Assembly (NCBI RefSeq): GCF_037975245.1
Contig: NC_092578.1
Coordinates: 15,420,321 to 15,484,320, forward strand
Length of the DNA stretch: 64,000 nt
Direction: 5' to 3'
Origin: Apostichopus japonicus
Taxonomy: Eukaryota > Echinodermata > Holothuroidea > Aspidochirotida > Stichopodidae
A program made the translations under genes and the position numbers. Below the pieces are notes generated by a model that searched no databases, was not told the origin of the DNA, and was given only the letters and a program-made list of their open reading frames with translations. The first letter of the stretch is position 1. Every line of letters starts with the position of its first letter. Below are positions 14,800 to 27,556 of the stretch, in pieces.

Positions 14800-17700
14800 A
14801 TGGCACAAACAAGAGTTCGAAAATCTGTTCGAAACAGATTGAAGACTCTTCAGAATCGTGAAGAAATAGCCGAAAGAATGGATAAAATGAAAAAAAATCG
14901 AAACTTGCAAATGTTTTTACTTCTTCTCTTACCCGTTGCCTTCTTGATCTTTGGCATGCTGGTCTTCCCACCCTGGGGTATGAAGGATGAGACTAAGATT
15001 AAGACGGTGATAGAAACCGTAGGAGCAGGAAAAGCTGAGGCAGCAGTTAAGAGTGAGGACAAAGCAGGAGGAATTGGTGGTGAAGCAGGGGCAGGTGGTG
15101 GAGCTGGTCAGGGAGGGGAAGGGGGTGGTGGTAAGGGATGGGAAGGAGGTGATGGTAGGGGAGGGGAAGGAGGTGGTGGTAGAGGAGGGGAAAGAGAAGA
15201 TGAGGGCAAAAATGGAAAGCAAGATGATGTGAAAGAAGGCGAGAAAAGACAAAAGAGAAGCATTGAAAAAACTGAAGATCATGTTGAAAAGTCTAAAGAT
15301 AATGTTGAAACTGGAAGTGCAAAAGAAGATAGAACTGTCCTTAAACAGGTAGCAGAAGGTAAAAGTGACCTTAAACAGAAGGGGAGGTCTGCCGATGCCA
15401 TGAGAAAAGAGGATAAGTCTTCTCAGAAGAAAGCAAGTACTGTAGGAGATCAAAGACTAAGAGTTGAAGATACCAAGAAATATAAACCAACCATTCAGAG
15501 GTCGCTGAAGATTGGAAACTTTGAGCTTCAAGGCAAGAACATTAAAGCTGAAGAGCTTAAACCAAGCAAATCTCATAATTCTTCAGTAAGGTAGGTTTCT
15601 GCAACCTGAGGGTTTTCCCTGGTATTCCTTTTGTGAAGTGCCCGCCTCTCTTTTTGCCTCCCCAAAATTTACCAACATCTCCGCCTCAGTGTAGTGTTTC
15701 AGAGAAGAAATAAAAAATGTTCTTAACCCATGCCATCATCTGACATTGAAAAATTGGCTGTGAACACTAAATTCTAGCAACAAATGAAAGTTCTTCTGCC
15801 TATTTAACATAGCATATTTATCCAATTTATTGTTAAGATGATTGACATTAGGACTTTTAACAAAAGTTTCTGGGCGACCATGTCCCTAGCCCCACCCTAC
15901 CCTCAGGTATGCTCATGCCTTCCAGTGTTACAAGCCAGTTACTGCCTCTCACATGAGAAATCCCAGAGGAAACCCTGAACCCTCTCAATTGTTCTGCAGT
16001 AGAGTAATTGTGACAAATTGCTTGATTTTTCTGTTGCGTTGAGTTGAGTCACTACTTTATCTCGATGGTCTCTTCACTTTTGGAAATTTAGTGACTTCCA
16101 ATATCATTCCCAAATCCCTTCCCTCAATCCCCTTTCCCTCATTCACCTTTCCTCAAAATGTCCTTCCCCAAATGTCCTTCCCTCATTCTCCTTCCCTTGT
16201 TCCCCTTCCCATTTTCCCAATCCCCTCCCCCCACACTTCCTGTCCCTATTCTTCCTTCCCCACTTCCCTCACTTAATTCATTTCTTTCACCTGATCATCC
16301 CACTCCACTATCCCGTTCCCCACTTTTCAGTTCTATTCCCGTCCCCAAACTCTGTTAAGCAAACATTTGCTGTTTATAAAGACATTGGAGGTTTACTACT
16401 GTAATATCTCCAGTTATGAAGACTTTTCATTGCCTTATGCAACCTTTTTTTAATTCCTTTCCTTGTATTTCTATCATTATGTGCTGTATCTGCTATTGAC
16501 ATACAATAGATAAACATCAAGTTATAACTTATTACTGACCTTCCTTGAAGTGTTGACACAAATTAAGAAGTACAATTCACCAAGACAAGAATTCATCCAG
16601 GATTTACAAATTAATAATTTTGTTTTTTATGATAGTAATCAAGGACTAATGTTTCAATTTTCCTTTTGCATTTTTTAGGGTTTACAAATTTGAGAACTTC
16701 TTGACAGAGAGAGAGTGCAATGGGTTGATCCAGGCTCACAAAAGACATGTACTTGAGTTCAGTGATGTCGACCCTATTTTCTGTTGTGACGATATCTCAA
16801 CCATCGAGAAAAATGTCAAGGATGCCGGGGGAAAAATTGCAATTTCTGCGGCAGATTTGATCCCAGGTGATGATTGAGCATGATTTGACTAAGCAAAAGT
16901 CTTTTATATTTTCATTGACACAGAAAGTTTGATATGTTAGCAGTGGCAACAATATGTTTAGAATACCACATGAAGAACGACATTTAACTTGTATCTTAAT
17001 TGGAAAGTTTTAAAAATGGTAGTCTGTTTTTTTCTTTTGAACTGTTTGTACAAGCATTAACTTGTCTGATATTAACCCCATGCCCCGCCCCCCCCCCCAC
17101 CTTACCCTGTTGAAATCACTCAGACACTATATTATACCTTTCCAAAACTGAAAAAAAAATTATACAAATGATGTATCCATTGGTTAAGCTAGATATCTTG
17201 GTATAGTTGTTAAAATGCAGGTAGAATTCTAGTGTTTGTATAAACGAGAGCAGTCCCGGAATTTTACAATTTAATCTGGCTAAAATCAAGTTTTCACTGT
17301 AATTTTCCTGAGTTACGTCACAACACACACATCAGTTACTGTACAGGCTGTTGGGTGCAGTCCAATAACATTTGCTGATACTAAGCAATAACAAGGCTTA
17401 GGTATGGAATTTATTTTGACTCCTTGACTGATAATTGTTAACAAACCTCTCATGTGTTTATGTTCTGAATATGTACTGGCATAAAAATGCCAGTGCTTAT
17501 GTCTTCTACTGGCAAATGGCAAAATCCTCTGGCATTGATTCTAATCAGTTTTTGTGATGATATTCAATACTAAAACCTCACAACAATGTGAAACATTAGC
17601 TTGACAAGTCAATTTCATTCTCAGTAAATGTCCAAGATGTCAAAAATTCAAATATGCTTTAATATTATGCGTGATTGATAAGATGTTTCTGTGCCACGAC

Positions 17701-20700
17701 ATGAATGGAATCGTTGATTACTTGCAGTTAAACCTTCCTTCAGGTCAGTAGTCTAAGACGGTTCATACTGTTCAGTGGTCTAAGACGGTTCGATAGTTTG
17801 AATAATTGCAATCCTGTTTTGAATAGAGGCTCATTTTCGCTCGTCGCCGGTCAGTATATTCCACTTTTAAGAGAGGTGTGTTTCGTATATGTGTGGAATC
17901 TTAAACATTCGGTTTTTTGTAGTTCTCATACAAACGACAATTAACATTCGTAACATATTCAGATTAAGATCAGATCAGAATTAATATTATTTATAGTATT
18001 ATTCATCCTAACCTATTCCGACTTTTTACCTTTGTTTAACTCGACGCCAGCCTATTGTCGAATGGTATAGTCCTAACTAAAAACAGACCAAGGAACGAGT
18101 GGGACTTGATCTTGAATAGATAATACTGGTTAAGTTTTGTAGACGTGGCAAGCAAATGTTGCTTTTGGTAGAAACTAGAAAACTATGACAGTTATGTTGC
18201 AATCAGATAACATTTTTGCCCAACAGAGACAACGTGTCTCGATACAAAATACTCCGAGGAGCTGAAATCTATTCTAAGATGGTCTTACAGCACAGCCTTC
18301 TACCCCGGGGAAAGTCCTTTTACAAGAGTCTTTGAAGAAAGGGTAAAACAGGCTGCAGGATTAAAGCCTAGCAATGGAGGGAAATTTCAGATCACATCTT
18401 ATGAAAAAGGGGTTGGTGAGTATTAATTGTATGCAAAGTACAGTATACTAAATATGTTGATATTTTTAAGATATTAGTGGGGAAACAAAATTTTTGTGAG
18501 CAACCTTATATGGCTTTACTTTTATCTGTCCTATCTTGAAATTAACTTGTCTTTATTAAATCAATTAAAGTCTTCATTTGTAAATATCATGAATGTTGTA
18601 AGTGGATCAAAGAGGTAAAAATTCAAAGGTCAAAACTTACAATCTGAGTAGAGTTTTGAGTGGATCAAAAAGGTATAAATTCAAAAGGCCAAAGGTTATT
18701 TAAATTTACAATCTGTGCAGGTTGATGAGTGGATCAAAAAGGTATAAATTCAAAAGGTCAAAGGTTATTTAAATTTACAAAGTGAGTAGGTTTGTTAATA
18801 TTGGATCAAAAAGGTATAAATTCAAAAGGTCAAAGGTTATTTAAATTTACAACCTGAGTATGTTTGTGAAAAAAAATTAAAATGAAATGATGAAAGTAAC
18901 TTGCATCAAAGCCTTTTCCATCGATGATCTCCTCTTCTCTTCTTCATATCAATCTCCAGGGTTCGTACGGGTGCTTGAAAACCTTGAAAATGCTTGAATT
19001 TGATTGGTCAGTTTTCAAGGCCTTGAAAGTACTTGATTTCTTATATTTTTGGAAAATGTCATTGAAAAGTGCTTGAAATTTAACATGCTTAATGCAAAAC
19101 ATATTTTGTATGTAATTGTTACACAATAATTACCGTGGAATAGTCAAATTGTGACAAACAAAAAAACTTAAAAGAATGTCTTAGTTGTCTGAAAAATTAC
19201 GAGGGATGGTCGCGCACAATCACTGCAAACTTCTCGCACAGTCACTGGCAAATTACGGCCTCCACTAAGCAATTTCAGTACCAGCGACAATAACCAAAAA
19301 TCCCCACAAATCTCCGACCACATGGTAGCCTAACTTCACACTGAGTCAACATGGAAATCTAACCTAGCCATCTGTTTATTCGCTTAGTTGTGTCGCAAAT
19401 AAAGAATAAAAATATCCATGAAAAACTTCAATCTTCGACCACATTTTAGCCTAACAATCACATTAAGTCAATGTAGCCTAACCATCGGTTTGGTTTGCCC
19501 CCCAAATAAACTTTACGTAGCTTTGTTTACACACTTTCCTTGCTGCTATCGTCGCGCGCATGGTAGCCGAACACCACACATAGTCAACGGGAAAATCTAG
19601 CCTAAGCATCTCTTTATTTGCTGAAATTGTGACACAGTTAGCTAGAACTAAAATATCCGTGAAATACTGCAACCTTCGACCACATGTTAGCCTAACAGCC
19701 ACACTAAGTCAATGGGAAATGTAGACAACCATCGGTTTGCCCCAAAAAAAAAAATGCGTAGCTTTGTTTACAATTTCAATTTACTGAAAATCGGCAGTTG
19801 TTTGGATGGTATGTGCTATGTCTTAAAGAGGGAATGTTGTATTTTACGTACACCGTTGCTGTGGCGATGGATTGAAGGTTTTAACTTCGATTACTTTTCA
19901 GCAGTATATATGGTTTCGTATTTGGTGGTGATTTCATCCACACACGTTGTTTTCTATGTGTTTCTACATGTTTTCTATTTCAGTTGATGGGTTGTTGGTT
20001 TTTCGTTATACTGTATATTTGCAGGTGTCTTGACGTTATTTGCTAAACGATCGCAAATTTTTGCTATTAAAATTTTAATGAATTTGCTTTAAGGTCGCAG
20101 CACTAGGAAGAGGGTAATTGTGCTTACTTTATCCTATTAAATGCTTACAACCATTTCCTTAAACAGCATGTTGAATTTTAGAAAAGAGCACCCCTAAACC
20201 TTAACAAAAAAAACCCTCGTAAATTCATTAAGAGGGTCGTTTTTAACTTTTCATTTTCCAAAATTGCCCCCAAAGCCAAATCTTAATTTCTACCCTGGTT
20301 GTAACAACAGTCGATCAGACACGGACAGTCTATAGGCCGAGTGAAAATGCATTGCTGGACGTACGCATGTGAGCTGTACAGTAGTAAACAATCTAAATCC
20401 TACCTACCTGAACGATAAATTATTTATCATTCTAGTTGGTAGGATTTATATTGCATATCATAAACAATACTGTTTGTATGCGGCGCACATGTAGCGTCGT
20501 TACAATTCGGATATATCACGTAAACACATGCATGCTGTGAACAATTTTGGTGGAAAATTTGGAAGGACTACCAAGTTTTTTGCAGGACTACCAAAATCTT
20601 TGAAAATCTTTGAAACTGGTAGTCCCACGGACAACCTTCTCAAATACCTGAAAATCCAACACTGATCATGTCTTTATATACCCAGCGTACACATTGCATT

Positions 20701-23164
20701 ACAGGTAGATATGTTTCATGCCTCTGTCTCACAGAATGTCTATTGTTAATGATAAGCATGTGCTTGAAAACATAAATTTGGTGCTTGAAAAGAGCTTGAA
20801 GAGTGCTTGAATTTTGTTGTGAAAAAAGTGTGCGAACCCAGAATCTCAACATACTCCTTGAAATGAATATTTTTTTCGTGTCTGTCACAGGTTACAAAAC
20901 CCACACTGACTGCATCATTGGGAATTTCGATCTGCGAGATAGGATGGGTACCATCTTGGTGTACCTTGACGATGTCCCTCTGGGAGGTGAAACATCCTTT
21001 CCTGGTAAGCATCTGCAAATCCAGATTCAGAACGTCAAACATCTAGCAGTCATTATTTATACATATAAGACAATTTAGTTTATTTCTAATTACGCAATTA
21101 GTAAAACTCTAGTGGACTGTCGTAAAATGCAATGGAGAATTCCTTCCCTGCCAGGTAGTACAAAAACCCAACTTGTTCAAAGTTGTTTTATGCAAATAAT
21201 GCTTGATAAAGATCTATAATTGTTATGACAATTAGTTGGTTTTGTAGACAAATTGACAAAAAGTTGGTAATTGTTTAGAGAAGCAGACCGTTTCAAAGTA
21301 TTATAAAGTATCGGTTGAGATATTAATCCTTATAGGTTGTCCTCTGTAGTGTTGAGATTCTGGTCGGACCCTGAGGCAATTACTTTACATGACCTTCTTT
21401 GTGATGTCATCCTATCTGCCTTAAGTATTTATTGTGTTTAAAACGAAACACATTATTGTGTGCGCCATATATATCCCCAGGCCCCCCTTAATTGACCCCT
21501 GACGTCCCCTCTCATCAGACCTGTTTGAGCTTATATCATGGTGACCAGACATCCCCTACTTTCGGGGACAGTCCTCGGATTTTCATGTGCCATCTCCGGA
21601 TTAAAAATGCCCCCCACCCGGAAATGTTCCCAAATTTTTTAATTTTCTGTTCTACATGTTTAACCTCCCAATCGCAGAGACAGCTGGAACCTAGGCTAAA
21701 CTGTGATTGTTTATAACTAGGCTACCAACTTTACAATAAATTTTTTGTAATGGCTCACAGATAAACAAAACCCAGATCGTTGAATGATTTCATATAGCAT
21801 GTAATTTGTGTAAACCATAATGTTACACTTTTAGTGTTGAAAAATAAAGCTTCCAGGGCCCTTCAAGGTTTTGACATTGTATTTTTATCGTCGACATAAA
21901 TACTCGTTGCTGAATGAGGTGTGCTAACCTTGAGCATTTCAAACAAAACAGAGGAAGGTGTCAACATTTAGTATCATATCCCCAGATTTCCTGTCATAGT
22001 TTTTATATGCATTTTGCACTGTGGGAGTTTAGGGGTTCCAAACTCAAACAACTTAATGTGCTCTGTCATGTGATGTCAAATCCTTGTTTTGCCCCTCTTC
22101 AGAACTCGGAATAAAAGTGAAGCCCAAGAAAGGAATGGCATTGGTCTGGAATAACATGAATCCAGATGGAATCTGTGAACCCTTGTCTGTTCATACTGCT
22201 GCAAAGGTCCAGGAAGGTCACAAATATATCATTCAAAGATGGTATGTCTCTTAGCCTTGTTTTGTTGTTGCTTTATTCCACTTTTCCCTTTGAAAATGAT
22301 AGTGTTTGAAATAAACACACTTATAAATAAGGTAGGCTGCTGGGATGGGAGGGATGTGAGGTGCAGTCCACGTTGGGTGGTAACCTGTGTCAAAAAGGGA
22401 TTAAAAACAAGTGGTATACAGAGGAACAGAGATTAAAAGAGAAGATGTCAGGACAATATTGAGAGGGATAGAAGTGTTTGGGATAATCTTGCTCAATTGA
22501 CTCAGGTCGTTGATCTCACATATTTCTTACTTTAGGTTTAGGGAAAGTTTAAACTACCATTGACTACCATTTTCACAGGTTATGCAGATCTTTTTGTTCT
22601 CTACGGTTAGATGATCAAACTTATCCTTCAGTTTGTGATAATGTGGTGAAAAAAGTGATAAGCACATACACTGCTGTGATCATGTGATGCTTTTTGCTCT
22701 TACTTACAGCAAAATGTCTTTATTTTCTTGGGGGCACCATCATTTTGTCATTTCGAAGACTGTGGTTAAAGTAAATGTCGTTCAAATCCAATGGATTGAA
22801 AAACATTGTCATAGCATTTGTAATAAATTTTGGTACCCATACTGTATGATAATAGCTGTTTTGATGACAACATGTGTGGGTTGGCATTTATCACGAGACA
22901 GCCCTTTCAGTCTTTCTACCAAAACCTAAGTTTTGGTGGCAGTTACGATGACCACTACATTTAGTCATTGTTTTGTACAGGTACTACCATCAGAGTTTTG
23001 CAAATCTTGGCCAACGAGCCCCAGAGCCACCCATTCCCGAGAGGTTACCGAAGACCGCAAGAGTGACCTGCGACGAGTACGAGCATGGTAGTTGCAGGTG
23101 GTACGATGAATGGAACTACGACCACATACCAGATTATCTTCAGAGAATGAACTCTCTATCGTAA
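14800..23164 (+). CDS. Membrane-anchored prolyl 4-hydroxylase-type 2OG/Fe(II) dioxygenase, 6 coding exons, 534 aa
   Basis: Coding exons are 14800-15590, 16679-16866, 18227-18415, 20891-21004, 22103-22241 and 22981-23164. All introns are GT-AG and the phases join into 535 codons including the stop. The start ATG follows an in-frame TAA at 14,782 and a likely acceptor at about 14,761, so a 5' non-coding exon is probable. The protein has a basic N-terminus, one hydrophobic segment at about residues 37-56, a Gly/Glu-rich linker (about 90-130), a charged region to about 260, then a prolyl 4-hydroxylase catalytic domain. Iron ligands are H394-x-D396 and H458. K468, ten residues after the second His, matches the 2-oxoglutarate-binding Lys of collagen prolyl hydroxylases. 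The order suggests a type II membrane protein with the enzyme in the ER or Golgi lumen. No EF-hand region like that of vertebrate P4HTM is seen, so I give no symbol. The substrate is unknown. Confidence 0.93.
16091..16350 (+). repeat. Polypyrimidine tract in intron 1 of the dioxygenase gene
   Basis: About 260 bp are almost entirely C and T, built from CCCTTCC, TTCCCC and CCTCATT words. Such strand-asymmetric tracts can form triplex (H-DNA) structures, and this one sits well upstream of the exon 2 acceptor at 16,678. Confidence 0.8.
18601..18870 (+). repeat. Four tandem copies of a ~60-72-bp unit (intron 3)
   Basis: The block GGATCAAAAAGGTATAAATT, continuing with CAAAAGGTCAAAGG and TTATTTAAATTTACAA, recurs four times with starts near 18,602, 18,661, 18,730 and 18,803. 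The first copy is shorter and more diverged; the last three are nearly identical in their cores. It lies within the third intron of the dioxygenase gene. Confidence 0.9.
18957..20841. mobile_element. 1.9-kb TIR transposon with 6-bp target duplication, no transposase seen
   Basis: The left end reads CAGGGTTCGTAC and the right end GTGCGAACCCAG, an imperfect terminal inverted repeat. Both sides are flanked by AATCTC (18,951-18,956 and 20,842-20,847), a direct repeat consistent with a target-site duplication. Next to each end are clusters of GCTTGAA words (left: GTGCTTGAAAACC, TGCTTGAATTT; right: GTGCTTGAAAACA, AGCTTGAAGAG, GTGCTTGAATTTTG), like subterminal transposase-binding repeats. The interior holds two diverged ~240-bp tandem units (about 19,320-19,558 and 19,559-19,760) marked by TTCGACCACAT and TAGCCTAAC. 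I see no long coding frame, so it is non-autonomous. It ends only 49 bp before exon 4 of the dioxygenase gene. The superfamily is uncertain: the ends are hAT-like, but hAT elements normally make 8-bp duplications. Confidence 0.8.
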
Positions 23165-26100
23165 TGTGAAATCATGTAGGGTGACATCTTGCTTGGGAAT
23201 TATGAGATCTCAGGGGTTCTGAATGTGTTTCAATGAAGATGCAATAATTGAGAGATTGTGAGAGCTCAGAACCAGAGAGAGAGAGATCAGAGACAAATTT
23301 TGAAGGTCTTTTTTTCTGGTTGTGTCTACAACTAGGTTGTTATCTTTGGTTGTCCAAACAGCAAATTTAGTTGTCTGAGAAAATAAAGCAAGATGACAAA
23401 GAATGATTAATATGTACACTGTAAGTGAGATATGTAGGCTTTGTGGATAGAACACCAGCTTGGGCCAGTAAAAGGGTTGACCAAAGGCCTACAGTACCAT
23501 TTATCCCCTTTCAGTATCTACGAAGGTGATGGAGGTTGATAGTTGATACCAATTTACCATTTTGCATATTATCTCTACAATGCATTCTGAATTTTATGTA
23601 ATTGTCTGGCGGGCAATCTTCAAATCTGATTTTGGTTGTCCGAACAGGAATTTTATCTTCTCAGATGACTCTTAGAAATTTTCTCTGCTGCTTGCACAAA
23701 GTGCGATTACATTACATCAGGTCAGATGAAAGACACATGTACACTGTGGTGTGTAATGAGTCATATATGACTGGAGCCACTAAAATTACAAAAATGAAGT
23801 GGCCGGACGAAATTTGCGGAAATTTTCCCCAAAGAGATCGAGTCAGTGAGTCAATGAGTCAGGAAAGTCACCGACAATGACTCTACTTAACTTTAGGTGA
23901 AGTGACTTGTTTTAATCAAAGACATTACACTGTTTTCCATTTAGTCTTTCTCAACATTTACAGGTCATCAGTACTGGCCCTAACGTTTAGCTTGTTCAAT
24001 ATTTCTAAGATCTTACAGAAGTACATCCATGTAGGAAAGATCTGATATACCAAGTTATTCTAAGACATGAAAGAGTGTCAAGTTAGACAATAGAAATTTC
24101 TCAATGAGAGGATGGTCGAAAATGAAGTTTGCAGTTAATGAAACATGTTTTCCTGGCAGGTTTTTTGTCTTTTCTGAAATGAACAATGTTGCTTCATATT
24201 TTTGTGGCTACCCATGAGTATCAATGCATGCCTGAATGTCTTCTACAAAGATTGATTGTGTTCAGGAGTCATAAATCCAATCATCTCTAGTGCTCTTTCC
24301 TATAGTTAAATGAAGAATAGTCCATCAAACAGTTTAAAGGGTCACTTCAGGCACAAAGTTAGTTTTGACATGTAACCATTGCTGTCAGTCTAGGTTTTAT
24401 TGTAATAAACTATTTAATTTTGGAAGAAATTACCCTTTAAGTAGCTGAGCTGGTTCATGAATTAAAGTGACTGGAATAAATAGTCTCATACACAGTCCAT
24501 TCAGGCCAGTACCTCAGATGCAAAGCAAAGCTCAACATGCTAAAACATGGGAAAACATGATACTTAAATGGCCTCATGTTTGCAATGCATCTGTTAAATT
24601 GTCCAGAATAAATGATGTTGACTGTCATCCAGAGATGTTCTGTTGTTCATGTAGTTGGTCGAATTGTAAGAATTTATAATACAATGGATTAACATTAATG
24701 TTTTGGCCTGCATTGAGGAGCACCAGCATCATCAAATTAGCCTTAAAGGAGCATTCAACATATTTAGCATATTTTAAAGGGAATTATCTCAGAAACCAGC
24801 TTAGCTATAGAAACAATTACAAACATTCATTTTTTTTTTTTTTTTTTTTTGTGTGAACAATAACATTTCAAGATTAAAGTTCTGCCTAAAGAAATCTTTT
24901 AAATCATCCTTTAAAGTAAAGTTATTTTTGGCATTTGTGTCAGATATGAGAGTTTTCAACGTCCATAACTGCGTGCATTACTGATCAAATCTGAAAATGA
25001 CATGACAGATTTTTAGGTGTTCGAGTAACATGTTCTTTCAATCTGTTGATTACTATAGTATTCTGTGATAGCAGTGTTTTTTTCATTTTTATTTTTTTTT
25101 ATTTTTTTAATGTTGCAATGTTTCTAGTGGTGAACTGCATACAGTAACAGTTTACTTTATCACAGAAACTATGAACAGGCAGATGAAAAGTCATCTATTC
25201 ATGTCAAAAGATTTTGCAGCGAAATCTTGTAATCAATTCAACTTTGGTGCACATGGGTGATGAATTCCATGGAATACCTGATATATCTTTTTCTTTTGTT
25301 TTAAACAAAACACAAGTTATGATTTAAAACTTGTACTTCACTTTGTAAATTTAATAAGTGCAATCAATATTATCTTCCAACATTTTCACAATTTATATTT
25401 AGAACAAGGGTTTTCATGAGTGTATTAATTTGATTATAAATTGATTCTTTCAAAAACAGAGAACAATCTACCCCAAGGCCTTGCTTGATGCACATTGCTG
25501 CACAGCGCTCAGCGGTCTTGGTGACTAATTGTACTATGTAAGGTTTGGTTTAGTGGCGTTTGCACTGTCTTTATTCTTGGCACAGTGATTATTATATAGT
25601 TCTTTTCTTGGGGGGGGGGGGGGGTGCTGAATTGATTTATTTAGAAAGTGGGTTCTTCCAAGTAGACCTTGAACATTCTGGAACAGTGATTTGTAAAAAC
25701 TAGAGATAATTTAAAAAAAAAGAAACCATCACTAGTGTTGTAGCTACGTCTCATTATTGAATTAGAAACTTCCGATTATTTTACTGTCAGGGTTAAGTGG
25801 TTAGTGATATATACATGAATAATATATAATATGAGAGGCATGAAATTATTATGTAAAAAAAACCTGTTCTGGTTAAAAATAATTATGAAATGTTTTGTAA
25901 CAAATCATATGTACAAAATAAAAGGATATAATTTTATACTGAAATTCCAAACCAAATTGACTTTTCTTATGTTTGTGTTTGTCTTGTAACAATTTTTTTC
26001 CCCGGGAAATACTTCAATGGTTTAAATGGATGGGGGAGGGTGGGCAGTGGGAATGGGTCCTGAGATGATTACATGTAGTTCTGTAGTAATTAGTATGCAT

Positions 26101-27470
26101 GTAAAATAGAAAGCATATAGGTAGAAATACGACTGGAATCCAACCTGTAATATTAAATATCTATTTTACAACCTCTGTCAATGGTATCCCATTGACAAAT
26201 GAATAATAATAATAGCAATCATAATAATAATCTTAATAATGGTGACCACATAACCTTCAAAGCAGGTCTTGGGTTAGTAGAATATCAACACTAACTGATT
26301 TGCAATTATTTCCCAGACCGCAAGCATTAAATTAGTAATTAATAACCCAAAATGTGGCTCCCAAAAATTGCTAAGAGGTTGTAGTAAACTTGTTTTGGGG
26401 GGGGGTTTACCCAGGTAACCCTCTGAAGTTACTCTCAGACAGTTAAAAAATTAAGGATGGAACACAATGCCTTAAGCCCTGGGATCCAGGGGGGAGGTAA
26501 ATATGCTGGGTGCCAATAGGGGGCTTGGGGATATAATTGTCCCCGGTCCAGCTGAAGTTAAGTCGGAAGTTACCATTATATGACTATAAATATATGATTA
26601 TTGAAAAGAAAATAGTGTGTAAACATTTACTGAGAAATAGTAGTAAATCCAATCTTGTTTTACTAGTTCCAAATGATGCAGTAAGCACACACCGGAAATC
26701 TTGCTATGCATATCCAACAGAGTCTTAATTAATTTAAGCAATTAATGGATCGTTGGAGGATGTGTGTGGGGACATCCATAGCCCTATTTTAAAGTCCTCA
26801 TAAATTCATGACACATTCATGTGCGTATCGATAATTTGTGTGATTACCGAATGGCCTGACCTGATCCATTCTTATACACATAGGTTGACCCCCCCCCCCC
26901 CCCCACGCACACACACATTTCTCATTAGGCATGGATGCATTAGTTTGGTAAATTGGGTCAATCTAACTTTAGGTCTCTGATCAGAGCTGACCCTGACTTG
27001 TAACTTATGCTTTCCTTACAAACGTGTGTTGGGATTGAACTTGACACGATAAAGCATATGGTCGCCATTATTGTCACTTTGTGATATTTTAGGTGGCGTA
27101 AAATATTTCAGAGTGCCTTGTCGCGTTACTTATTTTGTAGACTGGGGATGGCTATTGCCAAAGTTAATGATTTATTCCATTACTCAGTTTTATTGATGAG
27201 AGAAAAGGAAGTGGGACTTCGGTAACTTAAAATGCGTTGACTTATTGACTGACATCACTGGGTTTATCTGCGGCGTGTTAAGTTGTTGTGACCTTAACGG
27301 AAAAGTAATATCAAATTCGTTTATACAGTAGTCTGTCAGATTAATGTCTGAATTGATACTGGTGGCCTGCCATAGCCCTGGGTTGACAATTTCTGACAGG
27401 TAGACCTGACCATTTTGTAAGAGCAACAATTTGCCAGCAACTTGCACTCATGCTAGTGGTGACAAGACGG
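23165..27470. other. 3' flank of the dioxygenase gene and spacer before PSMB3
   Basis: Candidate polyadenylation signals AATAAA are at 23,382-23,387 and 25,918-25,923. The rest is AT-rich, with T runs near 24,831-24,851 and 25,080-25,108 and G or C runs near 25,611, 26,396 and 26,888. A phrase near 24,340 (AAAGGGTCACTTCAGGCAC) looks like the end of a small dispersed repeat, but I could not find its partner end. No gene is recognised. Confidence 0.55.
23382..23387 (+). promoter_or_regulatory. Candidate polyadenylation signal (dioxygenase gene)
   Basis: This AATAAA lies 218 bp after the stop codon and is the first good hexamer downstream. A second at 25,918 could serve a much longer 3' UTR. 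Confidence 0.4.
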
Positions 27471-27473
27471 TTG

Positions 27474-27481
27474 TCGCGAGA
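27474..27481 (-). promoter_or_regulatory. TCTCGCGA core-promoter element before PSMB3
   Basis: TCGCGAGA on the plus strand (TCTCGCGA on the minus strand) lies 76 bp upstream of the PSMB3 start codon. This palindromic motif is a known core-promoter element of TATA-less housekeeping genes in animals. The assignment rests on sequence match and position only. Confidence 0.55.
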
Positions 27482-27556
27482 AAACTTTCGCATAATTTCT
27501 GCTTGGATTCTTCAAGAGTATTCTCCGTGGTTCAGGTTTCCTAAAATTCAATAAAA

